From positions 806,001-870,000 of the forward strand of contig NZ_JPOE01000005.1 of the NCBI RefSeq assembly GCF_000733775.1: 64,000 nucleotides of DNA, read 5' to 3'. Shown one piece after another: positions 8,529-17,680 of the stretch. This DNA is from Thiomonas sp. FB-Cd. Lineage in GTDB: Bacteria > Pseudomonadota > Gammaproteobacteria > Burkholderiales > Burkholderiaceae_C. A program made the position numbers and the translations under genes. Below the pieces are notes generated by a model, which was given only the letters and a program-made list of their open reading frames with translations, searched no databases and was not told the origin of the DNA. How positions within the stretch are numbered: position 1 is the stretch's first letter; each line of letters starts with the position of its first letter.

Positions 8529-9464
8529 TCAAGCCCCTTCCTGCGCCCGGCGCATGGTTTCCTCTCCGGAGAGGAGGAAACCCGTGACATTCCCGAAAAT
8601 GCCGAGTCTGGAATCGATCACCGGGACATTCGGCAATTTGCCTCGGAGATACTCGACATCATACTCCGGGTGGCCTCCGGCGACGACGATCATCTGGACG
8701 CGATCGAGCATATTGCCGACCCGGGTTAACACGAGGTCGACGGAATCACCGGCGGCCGCCTTGGCGTTTTTGACGTAATCGACGGTATCGATGCGCGTGC
8801 CGGCCACGTAAATCGGCTTCTTCTGGAGTATGGCCCTATTCATATCGACCCGCGAGCCCCATTTGATGGTGATGCCTGTCTCGCGTTCCATACGCTCGGC
8901 GACATGCGGCATAATGTGCATGCGGCCATGACAACCCTCGGCTCCGCTGGCGTCCTGAATGACGACGCCGTCCTGGTAGACGATCCAGTCCATGGTTTCC
9001 TGTCCGGGGTCCATGACCATAATCGGCATGCCGACAAGGTCGGACACGTCTTTAATCGGGTCACGCCCCACACGGCGGAATTCGGCGTTGATCTTGCTGG
9101 TGAATTCGCCGAGCAGCAGATAACTGCCAAGTGGCTTCGGCAGGACGCTGACCTCGCCGATGGAGAAGGTTTTGCCGCCGACGCTTAGGGTGCGGTTCCT
9201 GTATTTTGACTTGAGGTACTCGGCGGGCTTGCTCTGCAGATAGTGCGACACCGGCAGGCCCAGCACGAGAAGCTCGGTGTCCTGCACGCTCGCATCAAAG
9301 ATGGCGCCGGCCGTGAGGGCCTCATACTTGGGTGTGCGGTAGCAGGCGTCCGAGAAGTCGGCGCCGAATTCCTGCCCGACGATGACGCCGCGCCCGACCC
9401 GGTCGTGGTTGCCGCCGGCGCTGACGCGGGCGACAACCCGCGCGGCGGTCGAGCCTCTTGGCGC
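8529..9464 (-). pseudogene. parM: ParM/StbA-family actin-like partition protein, 5' end missing
   Basis: The product has the C-terminal half of ParM-type plasmid actins, including VAGGHPEYDVEYLRGKLPNV followed by FGNVTGFLLSGEE. The recognisable protein continues upstream of the first possible start at GTG 9287: the same frame reads FGADFSDACYRTPKYEALTAG, then meets TGA at 9465-9467 with no start codon between. The N-terminal phosphate-binding loop expected of an actin-fold ATPase is therefore absent. The break marks the right edge of the element. A filament-forming ATPase cannot be made from this copy, so the partition system should be dead. Confidence 0.8.
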
Positions 9465-9554
9465 TCAAGAAAAATGTCGCCGCAAGTCAACAATCCGGGG
9501 GGCGGCTGCGTTAAAGTCACTGTCTCTCGTTTTTCCGCAACTGCGGAGACCGCC

Positions 9555-10598
9555 ATGCGTCGCCAGTTTCTCAAAGCCGCGGCCTCTGCCGCTCTTGTGC
9601 CTGCTTTTGCGCGGGCCATACCCGCATGGGCTGCAACTCGGCCGTCTGACGTGGTCGTCGTGCTGAACTCGGGCGACGAGACGATCACCCTGATTGACCA
9701 GGCCACCCGGCAGCCGCTGCAGACGTTTCCGGTTGGCAAGCAACCGCATCACTTGATGGCTACGCCAGACAATAAGTTGCTGATCGTGGCCAACGCGGTC
9801 GGGAACGACCTGGTGTTTCTCAACCCGGTGAGCGGACAGCCCGAAGGGACGCGCCCGGGAATCGAAGACCCCTACCAGATCGGCTTTTCGCCTGACAAGA
9901 AGTGGTTTTTGACCAACTGCTTGCGCCTGAACCGGGTGGACATCTACAGCTATGCAGGTGGGCGTGCCTTGCAGCTCGTCAAGCGCATGCCCCTGGAAGC
10001 GCTGCCCAGCCATATGGCGTTCACTGCCGACAGCCAGATCGTCTTCGTCAGTTTGCAGCAGACGAATGAAGTGGCGGCCATCCACTTGCCCACCCAGGCC
10101 CTGCTTTGGACCATGAAGGTCGGCGAAACCCCGGCTGGCGTCTGGCTCACCCCGAAGGACGAGACACTGCTGGTGGCACTCACCGGATCGAACGCAGTGG
10201 TGGCGGTGGACTGGCGCCGGCGCAGCATCATCAGGCGCATCGTGACGGGCGATGCCGCGCACAACTTTCGCTCGCTGGCTGACGGACGCCATGTGCTCGT
10301 AAGCAACCGCGTGTCAGACACCATCAGCATTTTGGACATGCAGGCTCTGGCCAAGGTCGCCGACATTTCAGGTCTGCGCCCGGGGCCCGACGACATGGAG
10401 CTCTCCGCCGACCGCCGGTGGCTGTGGACAACCTTTCGCTTCGACCGCGGTGTGGGCGTGATCGACATGCAAACGCGCAAGCTCGTCGACGTGATTGGGG
10501 TGGGAAAGTCGCCACACGGAATCTACTTCTACGACCGCGCACCCTTCTACGACAACTTGCCGCCCGAGCTGCAGGTGCACGCGCCACGCGCCGCCTAA
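9555..10598 (+). CDS. Tat-exported YncE-like beta-propeller protein
   Basis: A 347-residue protein. ATG 9555 has GGAG ten bases upstream. The N-terminus MRRQFLKAAASAALVP is a twin-arginine signal ending near PAWA, so the protein is exported folded to the periplasm. The rest is a repeating pattern (VVVLNSGDETITLID, GKQPHHLMATPDNKLLIVAN, SHMAFTADSQIVFVS, VSNRVSDTISILD) of the YncE/YVTN seven-bladed propeller. No cofactor-binding motif stands out. The following hydroxylase-family gene begins 64 bases downstream and is probably co-transcribed. The plasmid-like remnant ends about 90 bases upstream, so the promoter may have been altered by that event. Confidence 0.85.
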   Translation: MRRQFLKAAASAALVPAFARAIPAWAATRPSDVVVVLNSGDETITLIDQATRQPLQTFPVGKQPHHLMATPDNKLLIVANAVGNDLVFLNPVSGQPEGTRPGIEDPYQIGFSPDKKWFLTNCLRLNRVDIYSYAGGRALQLVKRMPLEALPSHMAFTADSQIVFVSLQQTNEVAAIHLPTQALLWTMKVGETPAGVWLTPKDETLLVALTGSNAVVAVDWRRRSIIRRIVTGDAAHNFRSLADGRHVLVSNRVSDTISILDMQALAKVADISGLRPGPDDMELSADRRWLWTTFRFDRGVGVIDMQTRKLVDVIGVGKSPHGIYFYDRAPFYDNLPPELQVHAPRAA

Positions 10599-10662
10599 AT
10601 CCACCAACGCCGCGCCGCCAGCCCCCATCGCGATCCTCACCTGTCGACCAAGATCTCGCGCC

Positions 10663-11712
10663 ATGCTCGATGCCCTGATCAACGCCGCAACCGCAACCGT
10701 GGCGAATCTCGTTGGTGATGCCCAGACCTGGCTCTTTATTCAGTTGGTGCAGCCCTTGCTCTACCACTTCCATTTCATGGACATGGATGACCTGGCATAT
10801 GACGGCACGCTGTGGGTCGTGGCTGGTGCCGTGCAGATTGCCGTGGTGTATGCAATCCTGCGCCCGCTCGAAGCCCTGCGGCCTCTGGAGCATTGGGCAG
10901 ACCGCAAGGCGGTGCGTGTCGATGTGATCTACACGCTCATCAACCGGCTCGGCCTGGTCAGCCTTGTGTTTTTTCTGGTTCTGCAGCCGCAGTTCGACAG
11001 CCTGCAGGAATGGCTGCGGCTGCATGGCGTCGTCAACGTCAACCTGGACGAGATGATGCACGGCATGCGCATCCATCCGCTCATGGGCTTCGCCATTTAC
11101 GTCGTGGTCTTGGACTTTGCCGGCTATTGGTATCACCGGTTGCAGCACCAGATCCAATGGTGGTGGGAGCTGCACGCGGTGCACCATAGCCAGCGCCAGC
11201 TCACCCTATGGGCCGATGACCGCAACCATTTGCTCGACGACGCCCTGCAGCAAGCCTTCTTCGCCGCACTGGCGCTGGCCATCGGCGTGCCGCCGAGTCA
11301 GTTCGTGGCACTCGCCCTCGTAGGCGGCGCCTTGCAGAGTCTTCAGCACGCGAATATCCGCCTGCACTTCGGCTGGCTGGGTGAGCGCCTGCTCGTGAGT
11401 CCCCGCTTTCATCGCGTACACCATGCCGTTGGCTATGGGCACGAACTGGGCCACGGCAACCGCGCGCGCCTGTACGGCTGCAATTTCGGGGTGCTGTTTC
11501 CATGGTGGGACATGATCTTCGGATCGGCCGATTTTGCACTCTTGCCCCAGCCCACCGGGGTGCGTGCGCAGTACCCACCCCCACTAGGGCAAGGGCTGGA
11601 TTACGGAGCAGGCTTCTGGGCCCAGCAATGGCTGGGCCTGCAGCGCATGCTGGCTCGGCTCGTCGCCCGGCCCGGCTCCAAGCCGAAGTTGCAGGACATG
11701 GCCGGGGCGTGA
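10663..11712 (+). CDS. sterol desaturase/fatty acid hydroxylase family protein
   Basis: A 349-residue membrane protein with several hydrophobic helices and the histidine boxes of the di-iron hydroxylase superfamily: YHRLQH, HAVHHS and HRVHH, with further histidines in GHELGHGN. The enzyme would hydroxylate or desaturate a lipid in the inner membrane using O2. ATG 10663 is chosen over the longer frame from 10495 because the extension overlaps the propeller gene and reads as unstructured Ser/Arg/Pro sequence. It follows the Tat-exported propeller gene on the same strand. The lipid substrate cannot be inferred. Confidence 0.88.
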   Translation: MLDALINAATATVANLVGDAQTWLFIQLVQPLLYHFHFMDMDDLAYDGTLWVVAGAVQIAVVYAILRPLEALRPLEHWADRKAVRVDVIYTLINRLGLVSLVFFLVLQPQFDSLQEWLRLHGVVNVNLDEMMHGMRIHPLMGFAIYVVVLDFAGYWYHRLQHQIQWWWELHAVHHSQRQLTLWADDRNHLLDDALQQAFFAALALAIGVPPSQFVALALVGGALQSLQHANIRLHFGWLGERLLVSPRFHRVHHAVGYGHELGHGNRARLYGCNFGVLFPWWDMIFGSADFALLPQPTGVRAQYPPPLGQGLDYGAGFWAQQWLGLQRMLARLVARPGSKPKLQDMAGA

Positions 11713-11974
11713 CGCCTGGGCCATGTCTGACAGGCTGGCCCGCAGGCGCGCAAACCTCGCGCCGTCGTCAATGACAGCGGCGTTGAAAGCTGGCTTCGCG
11801 CAACCTATTTGCTGGCGCTTGTGGCGGCAGGCTGCTCGCCGCCGGGGGAACCCTGCGGCCCCGCGCCGCCATGCTCCTGTGCATGGACAGCCCGAGATGA
11901 AGCGCTGGCGGATCATGCTTTGAAAAGGCCGGCGTGGCGGCTGTGTTTCATTTCCTGTTTAGCATGGGAGCATC

Positions 11975-12577
11975 ATGTCAAGCGAGCTGACTCCGATGCA
12001 CTCTGACCTCACACCAGTCACGCGCGAGCAGGCCGAGGACGCCATTCGCACCTTATTGCGTTGGGCCGGTGACGACCCAGCCCGTGAAGGCCTTGGCGAC
12101 ACGCCGCGGCGCGTGGCCAAGGCCTACCGGGAGTGGTTTGCCGGCTACGCACAGGATCCCACGGCTTTTCTGGCCCGCACCTTCAAGGAGGTGGCTGGCT
12201 ACGATGAAATCATTGTGCTTCGCAATATCGAGTTTGAGAGTCACTGCGAGCACCATCTCGCACCGATCATCGGCCGCGCCCACGTGGGCTACCTTCCACG
12301 CAGCCGGGTGGTCGGCATCAGCAAGCTGGCCCGGGTCGTCGACGCCTATGCCAGGCGCCTGCAGGTGCAGGAGAAGATGACCGCGCAGATTGCACAGTGC
12401 ATTCATGACACCTTGCAGCCGCTGGGCGTGGGCGTGGTGATCGAAGCAGTGCACGAATGCATGACCACGCGCGGGGTTCACAAGCGCGGCGTGAGCATGG
12501 TCACGAGCACCTTGCTGGGAGCTTTTCGGGAAGACCATCGCACACGCGACGAGTTCATGCGACTCATCCGCGGCTGA
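11975..12577 (+). CDS. folE: GTP cyclohydrolase I
   Basis: Converts GTP to 7,8-dihydroneopterin triphosphate, the first step of folate synthesis. The 200-residue protein has the zinc ligands C91 and H94 in [10 protein letters not shown] and C162 in HECMTTRG, plus the conserved [18 protein letters not shown] helix and [11 protein letters not shown]. The N-terminus could start at either M1 or M8 of this frame. A tnpB insertion element begins shortly after the stop. No folate-responsive leader was recognised in the 260 bases upstream, which contain no supported gene. Confidence 0.95.
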   Translation: MSSELTPMHSDLTPVTREQAEDAIRTLLRWAGDDPAREGLGDTPRRVAKAYREWFAGYAQDPTAFLARTFKEVAGYDEIIVLRNIEFESHCEHHLAPIIGRAHVGYLPRSRVVGISKLARVVDAYARRLQVQEKMTAQIAQCIHDTLQPLGVGVVIEAVHECMTTRGVHKRGVSMVTSTLLGAFREDHRTRDEFMRLIRG

Positions 12578-12688
12578 CCCGATGCGCGACAGGCCCGGTC
12601 CTTCAGCGCGGGGAAGCAAAGCGCGGATGCCACAGGCATCCTTGTTTGTCTTGAAGTGGCGCCGCATAAGCTGCACATTAAACCAGTC

Positions 12689-13930
12689 ATGCAGCGACTC
12701 CAGGCGTTCAAGTTCGAGCTTCGTCCGAACGGCCCGCAGCAGCGCCAGATGCGCCGCTTCGCGGGCGCGTGCCGGGTCGTGTTCAATGAGGCGCTGGCGT
12801 TGCAAAAGGCCCGCCACGAGCGGGGTGAGAAAAAGCTCGGCTACGCCGGGCTGTGCAAGGAACTCACGGCATGGCGCAACGGGGCACCGCTGCCTTCGGG
12901 GCGCGTTGCGCCATGGCTGGCCGAGGCACCGATCCACCCGTTGCAACAGGCGCTCAAGGATCTGGAACGCGCCTACACCAACTTCTTCGCCAGGCGCGCG
13001 GACTTTCCGTGCTTCAAGAAGAAGGGCCAGAGCGACAGCTTCCGCTACCCGGATCCGAAACAGATCAAGCTCGATCCGGGGAACAGCCGCATCGCTCTGC
13101 CCAAGCTGGGGTGGCTGCGCTATCGCAGCAGCCGGGATGTGCTCGGTGCGGTGCGCAATGTCACCGTGAGCGCATCCTGTGGCAAATGGTTCGTGTCGAT
13201 CCAGACCGAGCGTGAAGTCGAGCAGCCGATCCCGAGCGCCATCCGCGCCATCGGGATCGACGTGGGCATTGCCCGCTTTGCCACGTTCAGCGACGGCACA
13301 TTCCTGCCACCGCTGAACAGCTTCAGGAAGCACGCGGTGCGTCTTGCGCGGTACCAGCGGGCGATGAGCCGCAAGGTGAAGTTCAGCAAGAACTGGCACA
13401 AGGCCAAACGGAGGGTTCAAACCCTTCACACCCGTATCGCCAATGCCCGGCGCGACGCCCTGCACAAGGCCACGACATCCATCAGCCAAAACCACGCGAT
13501 GGTGTGTATCGAGGACTTGCAGGTACGGAACATGTCCAGGTCGAGCAGGGGTAGTGCCGAGGCACCGGGGACGAATGTCCGGGCCAAGAGCGGCCTGAAC
13601 CGGTCGATCCTGGACCAGGGCTGGGCCGAGTTCCGCAGGCAACTGGACTACAAGCTCCAGTGGAGCGGCGGATGGCTCGTGGCGGTGCCGCCGCACAACA
13701 CGAGCCGAACCTGCCCGTGCTGCGGCCACATCGCGGCGGACAGTCGCCGCACGCAGGCCCAGTTCAGATGCGTGGCGTGTGGCTACGCGCATCACGCCGA
13801 TGTGGTCGGCGCGATGAATATTCTGGCGCGGGGACACCGCGTTGCAGCCTGTGGAGAGGTGGTGCATTCAGGCCCCTCGGCGAAGCAGGAACCCACCGAA
13901 GCGACTGCGTATGAGGTCACTCATGCGTAG
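12689..13930 (+). CDS. tnpB: TnpB RNA-guided nuclease
   Basis: A 413-residue TnpB when read from ATG 12689 (MQRLQAFKFELRPNG). A GTG at 12656 is possible but would put 11 untypical residues first. The split RuvC nuclease has D191 in GIDVGIARF, E275 in VCIEDLQVRNM and D371 in HHADVVGAMNI, so all three catalytic acids are present. A zinc finger, TCPCCGH ... RCVACGY, lies between the second and third. Family members use an RNA copied from the end of the element as guide and cut matching DNA next to a short target motif. The gene looks intact. The antisense frame of 604 residues is a shadow. Confidence 0.92.
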   Translation: MQRLQAFKFELRPNGPQQRQMRRFAGACRVVFNEALALQKARHERGEKKLGYAGLCKELTAWRNGAPLPSGRVAPWLAEAPIHPLQQALKDLERAYTNFFARRADFPCFKKKGQSDSFRYPDPKQIKLDPGNSRIALPKLGWLRYRSSRDVLGAVRNVTVSASCGKWFVSIQTEREVEQPIPSAIRAIGIDVGIARFATFSDGTFLPPLNSFRKHAVRLARYQRAMSRKVKFSKNWHKAKRRVQTLHTRIANARRDALHKATTSISQNHAMVCIEDLQVRNMSRSSRGSAEAPGTNVRAKSGLNRSILDQGWAEFRRQLDYKLQWSGGWLVAVPPHNTSRTCPCCGHIAADSRRTQAQFRCVACGYAHHADVVGAMNILARGHRVAACGEVVHSGPSAKQEPTEATAYEVTHA

Positions 13931-13942
13931 CGCCGTAGGAAT

Positions 13943-13996
13943 CCCCGTCCTTCCCGCGCAAGCGGTGGCGAAAGCCAAGGGCGGGGAGGAAGTCAA
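13943..13996 (+). ncRNA. right-end hairpin, probable scaffold end of the TnpB guide RNA
   Basis: The arms CCCCGTCCTT (13943-13952) and AAGGGCGGGG (13977-13986) pair over ten bases with one G-U pair in RNA. They are followed by AGGAAGTCAA, the usual end of this family's right end. In studied TnpB systems the RNA overlaps the 3' end of tnpB, ends with this hairpin, and the guide is copied from the DNA immediately outside. Here the guide would start around 13997 with CTGTTCGGACCC. The exact RNA 5' end is not visible. Confidence 0.65.
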
Positions 13997-14082
13997 CTGT
14001 TCGGACCCGGATCCGTTGCAACGCTTGCACCAACGCGCCACCCCAAATGCGCCAACCGTCTTTGGGCTGCGGACGCTGCAGA

Positions 14083-14661
14083 TCATGCGCCAGAGAGCAC
14101 GAACAGCGCCTCCGACGCGAGCAGATTTGGCCACGTGCGTATTTCGCGCCCAGCATGGATACCGAGGGCATCGTGCACATGCAACCCACACTTGGCAGCC
14201 AGCACGGCAAAGTCTGAGTGGGTTGCCACACGCAGATTGGGGGTGTCATACCACTGGTACGGCAATTCTTCAGTCACGGGAAGGCGACCCGAAGCGACTC
14301 GCAGGCGAATGCGCCAGTAGGCAAAGTTGGCGAAGGTGGCAATCCCGATGCGGCCGACGCGGGCCGCCTCGCGCAGGGCGGCCTCGGTGTGGCGAAGATT
14401 GGGCAACGAGTCGATGAGCAGGACCACGTCAAAGCTTGTGTCGGCGAACATCGCCAAACCTTGCTCCAGGTCGAGTTGCAAGACGTCGACGCCCCGGCGT
14501 GCACAAGCCACCAGCTTGTCGGGGTCGATTTCCACACCCTGCACCGAGCAGTTGCGCGTGTCGCGCAGGTGTGCCAGCAGCGCCCCGTCGCCGCAGCCCA
14601 GGTCGAGCACACGACTGCCCTGCGGTACCCGCGAAGCGATGATGTCGAATCGTTCATTCAT
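14083..14661 (-). CDS. metW: MetW, methionine biosynthesis partner of MetX
   Basis: A 192-residue SAM-methyltransferase-fold protein. [15 protein letters not shown] is motif I, and [11 protein letters not shown] and the region around [13 protein letters not shown] are typical of MetW. ATG 14659-14661 overlaps the metX stop (ATGA), so translation is coupled. In several proteobacteria MetW is needed for full MetX activity rather than acting as a classical methyltransferase. The tnpB element lies between its 3' end and folE, so the downstream flank has been changed by insertion. Confidence 0.92.
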   Translation of the reverse strand: MNERFDIIASRVPQGSRVLDLGCGDGALLAHLRDTRNCSVQGVEIDPDKLVACARRGVDVLQLDLEQGLAMFADTSFDVVLLIDSLPNLRHTEAALREAARVGRIGIATFANFAYWRIRLRVASGRLPVTEELPYQWYDTPNLRVATHSDFAVLAAKCGLHVHDALGIHAGREIRTWPNLLASEALFVLSGA

Positions 14662-15809
14662 CGCGCGCCCTCCAGATGCAGGTCGTGCGCGATGCGATCG
14701 AAATACGCGCGCACCATGTCGTGGTAATGGGGCTCATCCATCAGAAAGGCATCGTGGCCGTGCGGCGAGGCGATCTCCGCATAGCTCACCTCACGGCGGT
14801 TGGCCAGGAGCGCGCGCACGATCTCCCGGGAACGCTCCGGTGAAAACCGCCAGTCCGTCGTGAAACTCGCAAGCAGGAAGCGCGCCGTGGCCGGCGAAAG
14901 AGCGGCAACCAAATCGCCCCCGCACTCGGCAGCTGGGTCGAAATAGTCGAGTGCACGGGTAAGCAAGAGGTAGGTGTTGGCGTCGAAGTACCCGCTGAAC
15001 TTCTCACCCTGGTAGCGCAAGTAGCTCTCGATCTGAAAGTCCACGTCGTAGCCATAGGCCAGGGCACCATTGCGCAGGCTGCGTCCGAACTTGCGTGCCA
15101 TGGCGTCGTCGCTGAGGTAGGTGATGTGACCCACCATGCGCGCAACCGACAACCCTTGCCGAGGCACGACGCCGTATGCGTAGTAGTCGCCGCCGTGAAA
15201 TTCGGGATCCGTGATGATGGCGCGGCGCGCCACTTCATTGAAGGCGATATTCTGGGCCGATAGATTGGGGGCCGTTGCAATGGCGACGCAGTGCGCAACG
15301 CGCTGAGGGTGGCGGATGGCCCAGGACAGCGCTTGCATGCCCCCCAGGCTTCCGCCCATCACGGCCGCCAGGCGCGTGATGCCCAGACGATCAAGCACGC
15401 GAGCCTGCGCGTCCACCCAGTCTTCCACGGTCACGACGGGAAAGCGGCTGCCCCAGGGCTTGCCGGTTGCCGGGTCGATGCTTGCGGGCCCGGTGGAGCC
15501 AAAGCAGGACCCCAGGTTATTGATGCCAATGACGAAAAAGCGCTCGGTGTCGACCGGCTTGCCCGGACCCACCATGTTGTCCCACCATCCGCGAGTTTTG
15601 TCATCGGCTGCGTAGGTTCCTGCCACATGGTGGCTGGCATTGAGCGCGTGGCAAACCAGCACGGCGTTGTTGCGCGCAGCGCTCAACTGCCCGTAGGTTT
15701 CCACAACCAATTCGTAGCTCGGCATGGACACCCCGCTCTTGAGCGCGAGTGGCGCCTCGAAGGCCATGCGAACCGGTTCGGGCTCAGGGAGAGGAGAACG
15801 TGATGCCAT
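14658..15809 (-). CDS. metX: homoserine O-acyltransferase
   Basis: Transfers an acetyl or succinyl group from CoA to L-homoserine, the committed step of methionine synthesis. The 383-residue protein begins at ATG 15809; a TTG four codons earlier is possible. The alpha/beta-hydrolase nucleophile elbow [10 protein letters not shown] has S154, and the catalytic histidine lies in [15 protein letters not shown] near the C-terminus. NASHHVAG and [12 protein letters not shown] are also characteristic. The MetX fold does not by itself tell acetyl from succinyl specificity. It overlaps metW by four bases. Confidence 0.93.
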   Translation of the reverse strand: MASRSPLPEPEPVRMAFEAPLALKSGVSMPSYELVVETYGQLSAARNNAVLVCHALNASHHVAGTYAADDKTRGWWDNMVGPGKPVDTERFFVIGINNLGSCFGSTGPASIDPATGKPWGSRFPVVTVEDWVDAQARVLDRLGITRLAAVMGGSLGGMQALSWAIRHPQRVAHCVAIATAPNLSAQNIAFNEVARRAIITDPEFHGGDYYAYGVVPRQGLSVARMVGHITYLSDDAMARKFGRSLRNGALAYGYDVDFQIESYLRYQGEKFSGYFDANTYLLLTRALDYFDPAAECGGDLVAALSPATARFLLASFTTDWRFSPERSREIVRALLANRREVSYAEIASPHGHDAFLMDEPHYHDMVRAYFDRIAHDLHLEGAR

Positions 15810-16277
15810 GCGCGTATCCAAGAAAAAGCCGGCTGCTCCTGCTGCAGTGGATGCAGCGAAAACGGCTGGCGGACGCGCGCTGTTTTAGCTGCATTTGTTA
15901 AGCGCCCGCAAGCTCAGGGCAAATCGGCGCGTGGCGGAAGTATAGGCCTTGCATAAGCGCCGCGCTGTCCTGACTCATGTACCCCCTGGAAGGGCAACGA
16001 CGCCCTTTGCTTTGATTGGAGGCGCCGATCCGCTCTCCAGACTCACGTCGCCGAGAAGGACTACATTGTGAATACGGCGCATCCGGAGAGATGGTGGAAG
16101 CAAGATCCCAGGATCTGATCATTGCGCAACGAATAAAAACCTCCGCAGCGCCACAAACACAATGCAGAAACAGGACATTGTGAAGATCCAGGCTTGCGGA
16201 CACGCTCCGCAACAAGAAAAAGACGTGGGGGAAAGGGCCACCTGGCCAAAATACGACCCAACGAACAGGACATGACG
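15810..16277. other. divergent intergenic region between metX and a YXWGXW-like gene
   Basis: It contains the upstream regions of two divergent genes. A short hairpin AAGGGC-AACGAC-GCCCTT lies at 15990-16007. I looked for a SAM-type riboswitch before metX and found no convincing match. Open frames here are shadows with no ribosome binding sites. Confidence 0.4.
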
Positions 16278-16937
16278 ATGCAAACCGCCAAAACAAGCCA
16301 GAGATATCCGATGCGCCGCGCGCTCGGCCTTGCCATCCTTGCCGTGCTCGGATCGTCGGGCGCCAGCAGCCTGGCCTATGCGGATGGGCCTCCCGTGAGC
16401 TTTCAAATCAGCGTCGGCACCCCACCGCCGGTGTACGCACCGGCAGCCTACTACGCCCAACCCGTGTATCCGCCACCTGTGGCCATGGCCCCGCCAGCCA
16501 TGGTTTGGCAACCGCAGCTCGGTGTGTATATCGCGTTGGGTGTGCAGCAGCCCATTTTCTACTTGGGAGGGCTTTACTACTACGCCTACGGCGGGCGCTG
16601 GTATGCGGGCCCGCATTATGGCGGCCCGTGGCGCCCCCTGGGCGGCCCGCCGCCGCAATTGCGCCGCTTCGAGGATCGGGACTGGAACCGTTACCAGGAC
16701 CAGGCCCGCGAGCATGAGCGCGACCCGCACTGGCGCCATTTTCATGCAGCTCCAATGCCGCAGGGGCGTGGCCCCGAGCGGGGGCGAGAACAGCGACAGG
16801 ACTACCACCCCGGCGCTGATCGCGGTCAACGGCAAGATCGCGGCCCCGGACGGAATCACGATCAAGGGCCGCAACGCGGTGGAAACCGAGATGGCCGGCC
16901 AGGCGACGGCCGCGACCGGAACCCGGGCAACCATTGA
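16278..16937 (+). CDS. exported proline/tyrosine-rich protein with basic tail
   Basis: A 219-residue protein. I start at ATG 16278, seven bases after AGGA; another ATG two codons earlier is too close to that site. A signal peptide (RRALGLAILAVLG, cleavage after AYA) is followed by a proline- and tyrosine-rich region with GGLYYYAYGGRWYAGPHYGG, which resembles YXWGXW-repeat envelope proteins. The last 60 residues are an Arg/Gly/Gln/Asp-rich disordered tail. Function unknown. Two further small exported proteins follow on the same strand, suggesting an envelope-related group. Confidence 0.75.
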   Translation: MQTAKTSQRYPMRRALGLAILAVLGSSGASSLAYADGPPVSFQISVGTPPPVYAPAAYYAQPVYPPPVAMAPPAMVWQPQLGVYIALGVQQPIFYLGGLYYYAYGGRWYAGPHYGGPWRPLGGPPPQLRRFEDRDWNRYQDQAREHERDPHWRHFHAAPMPQGRGPERGREQRQDYHPGADRGQRQDRGPGRNHDQGPQRGGNRDGRPGDGRDRNPGNH

Positions 16938-17111
16938 CACGTCGGGCATTCAAAGTTGCGTCCCTGTAGCGCTTGACAACGCAGGGACATCGCCCATGGA
17001 GAACCCATCGGATTTGCGGAGTCGTATGGCGCGATTGCCCCGGATGCTGCAACCGGGGCTCAAGGCCTGACGCCTCGCCATCGTGCTTCTGTTCCCGACA
17101 TGTCATCAGGA

Positions 17112-17127
17112 AACGATCTGGATCGTT
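17112..17127. promoter_or_regulatory. perfect dyad AACGATC-TG-GATCGTT
   Basis: Seven-base arms separated by two bases, 27 bases before the start codon of the next exported protein. It could be an operator. It is too compact and lacks a T tract, so I do not call it a terminator. Confidence 0.35.
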
Positions 17128-17153
17128 AAAGTCAAGGTGTTGAGAGGTGCGTC

Positions 17154-17564
17154 ATGAAACATTCCTATTTTTTGTCGGGCCTTCGGCGGTCATCATGGAT
17201 TTTTGCCTTGGCGCTCGCTGCGATTTCCTCCCTGACGCCAGCCGCACAGGCGCGTGACCATGTGCATTGGAGCATCGGCATCGGGCTTCCCGTCTATGGG
17301 TACGGCTGGGATGGTGGCTGGTACGGCGGCTGGGGTCCGGGCTGGGGTGGGTGGAGTTATGCGCCTCCGATCGTCGTGCAGGAACCACCGCAGCGCATCG
17401 AGTATCAGAACGTACCGCTCGGGCCAGCGCCGCCCGCGTACTGGTACTACTGCAGCAATCCCGCTGGTTATTACCCGCAGATAGCGACCTGTCCGGGCGG
17501 CTGGGCGCAGGTCTTGGCGCAACCTCAGGAACCTGAGGAAGCGGCGCCGGCAGGCAATCGCTAA
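17154..17564 (+). CDS. small exported protein, glycine/tryptophan-rich with CPGGW motif
   Basis: A 136-residue protein. The signal peptide (SSWIFALALAAISSL, cleavage after AQA) leads into a Gly/Trp/Tyr-rich segment (YGYGWDGGWYGGWGPGWGG). It ends with AYWYYCSNPAGYYPQIATCPGGW, a motif I know from many small proteobacterial envelope proteins of unknown function, where the two cysteines probably form a disulphide. GAGAGG lies shortly before the ATG. No enzymatic role can be assigned. Confidence 0.8.
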   Translation: MKHSYFLSGLRRSSWIFALALAAISSLTPAAQARDHVHWSIGIGLPVYGYGWDGGWYGGWGPGWGGWSYAPPIVVQEPPQRIEYQNVPLGPAPPAYWYYCSNPAGYYPQIATCPGGWAQVLAQPQEPEEAAPAGNR

Positions 17565-17680
17565 GCAGAACTCGATGACAATCTGCACGAAACCCTTGTA
17601 TTCGGCACGATTCAGCCGCAATTAGGTCGATATCACAACGAACGCCAGTCTTTTTCCTTTCGATTCGCAGGATGATCACC

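Larger units (their letters stand above)
6409..9464. mobile_element. remnant of a plasmid-like integrative element
   Basis: All genes here point leftwards: parM-like (5' end missing), parR-like, a cluster of 27-bp palindromes and a tyrosine recombinase. This combination belongs to plasmids or phage-plasmids rather than to a chromosome. The right edge is close to 9465, where the parM frame meets a stop and the upstream region of the next chromosomal gene begins. The left edge is not resolved; it lies between the integrase end and the cytochrome promoter region. No flanking direct repeat was found. Confidence 0.65.
12626..13996 (+). mobile_element. IS200/IS605-type element with tnpB only
   Basis: The unit contains tnpB and, just after it, a right-end hairpin of the kind that ends IS605-family elements. 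No Y1 transposase (tnpA) is present, so the element cannot move by itself. The right end is near GTCAA 13992-13996. The left end is uncertain; a small perfect hairpin GATGCC-ACA-GGCATC at 12626-12640 may be the left subterminal structure. It sits between folE and metW. Confidence 0.7.

Noticed and set aside
12053..13867. 604-residue open frame on the minus strand
   Set aside because: It is antisense to folE and tnpB, both of which have clear catalytic motifs; its composition is that of a shadow frame in GC-rich DNA.
15810..15960. SAM-type riboswitch upstream of metX
   Set aside because: A segment with TTAACAAATGCAGCTAAAAC looked suggestive but the pseudoknot elements of SAM-II could not be aligned.
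15990..16007. Rho-independent terminator
   Set aside because: The stem has only six pairs and no uninterrupted T tract follows.
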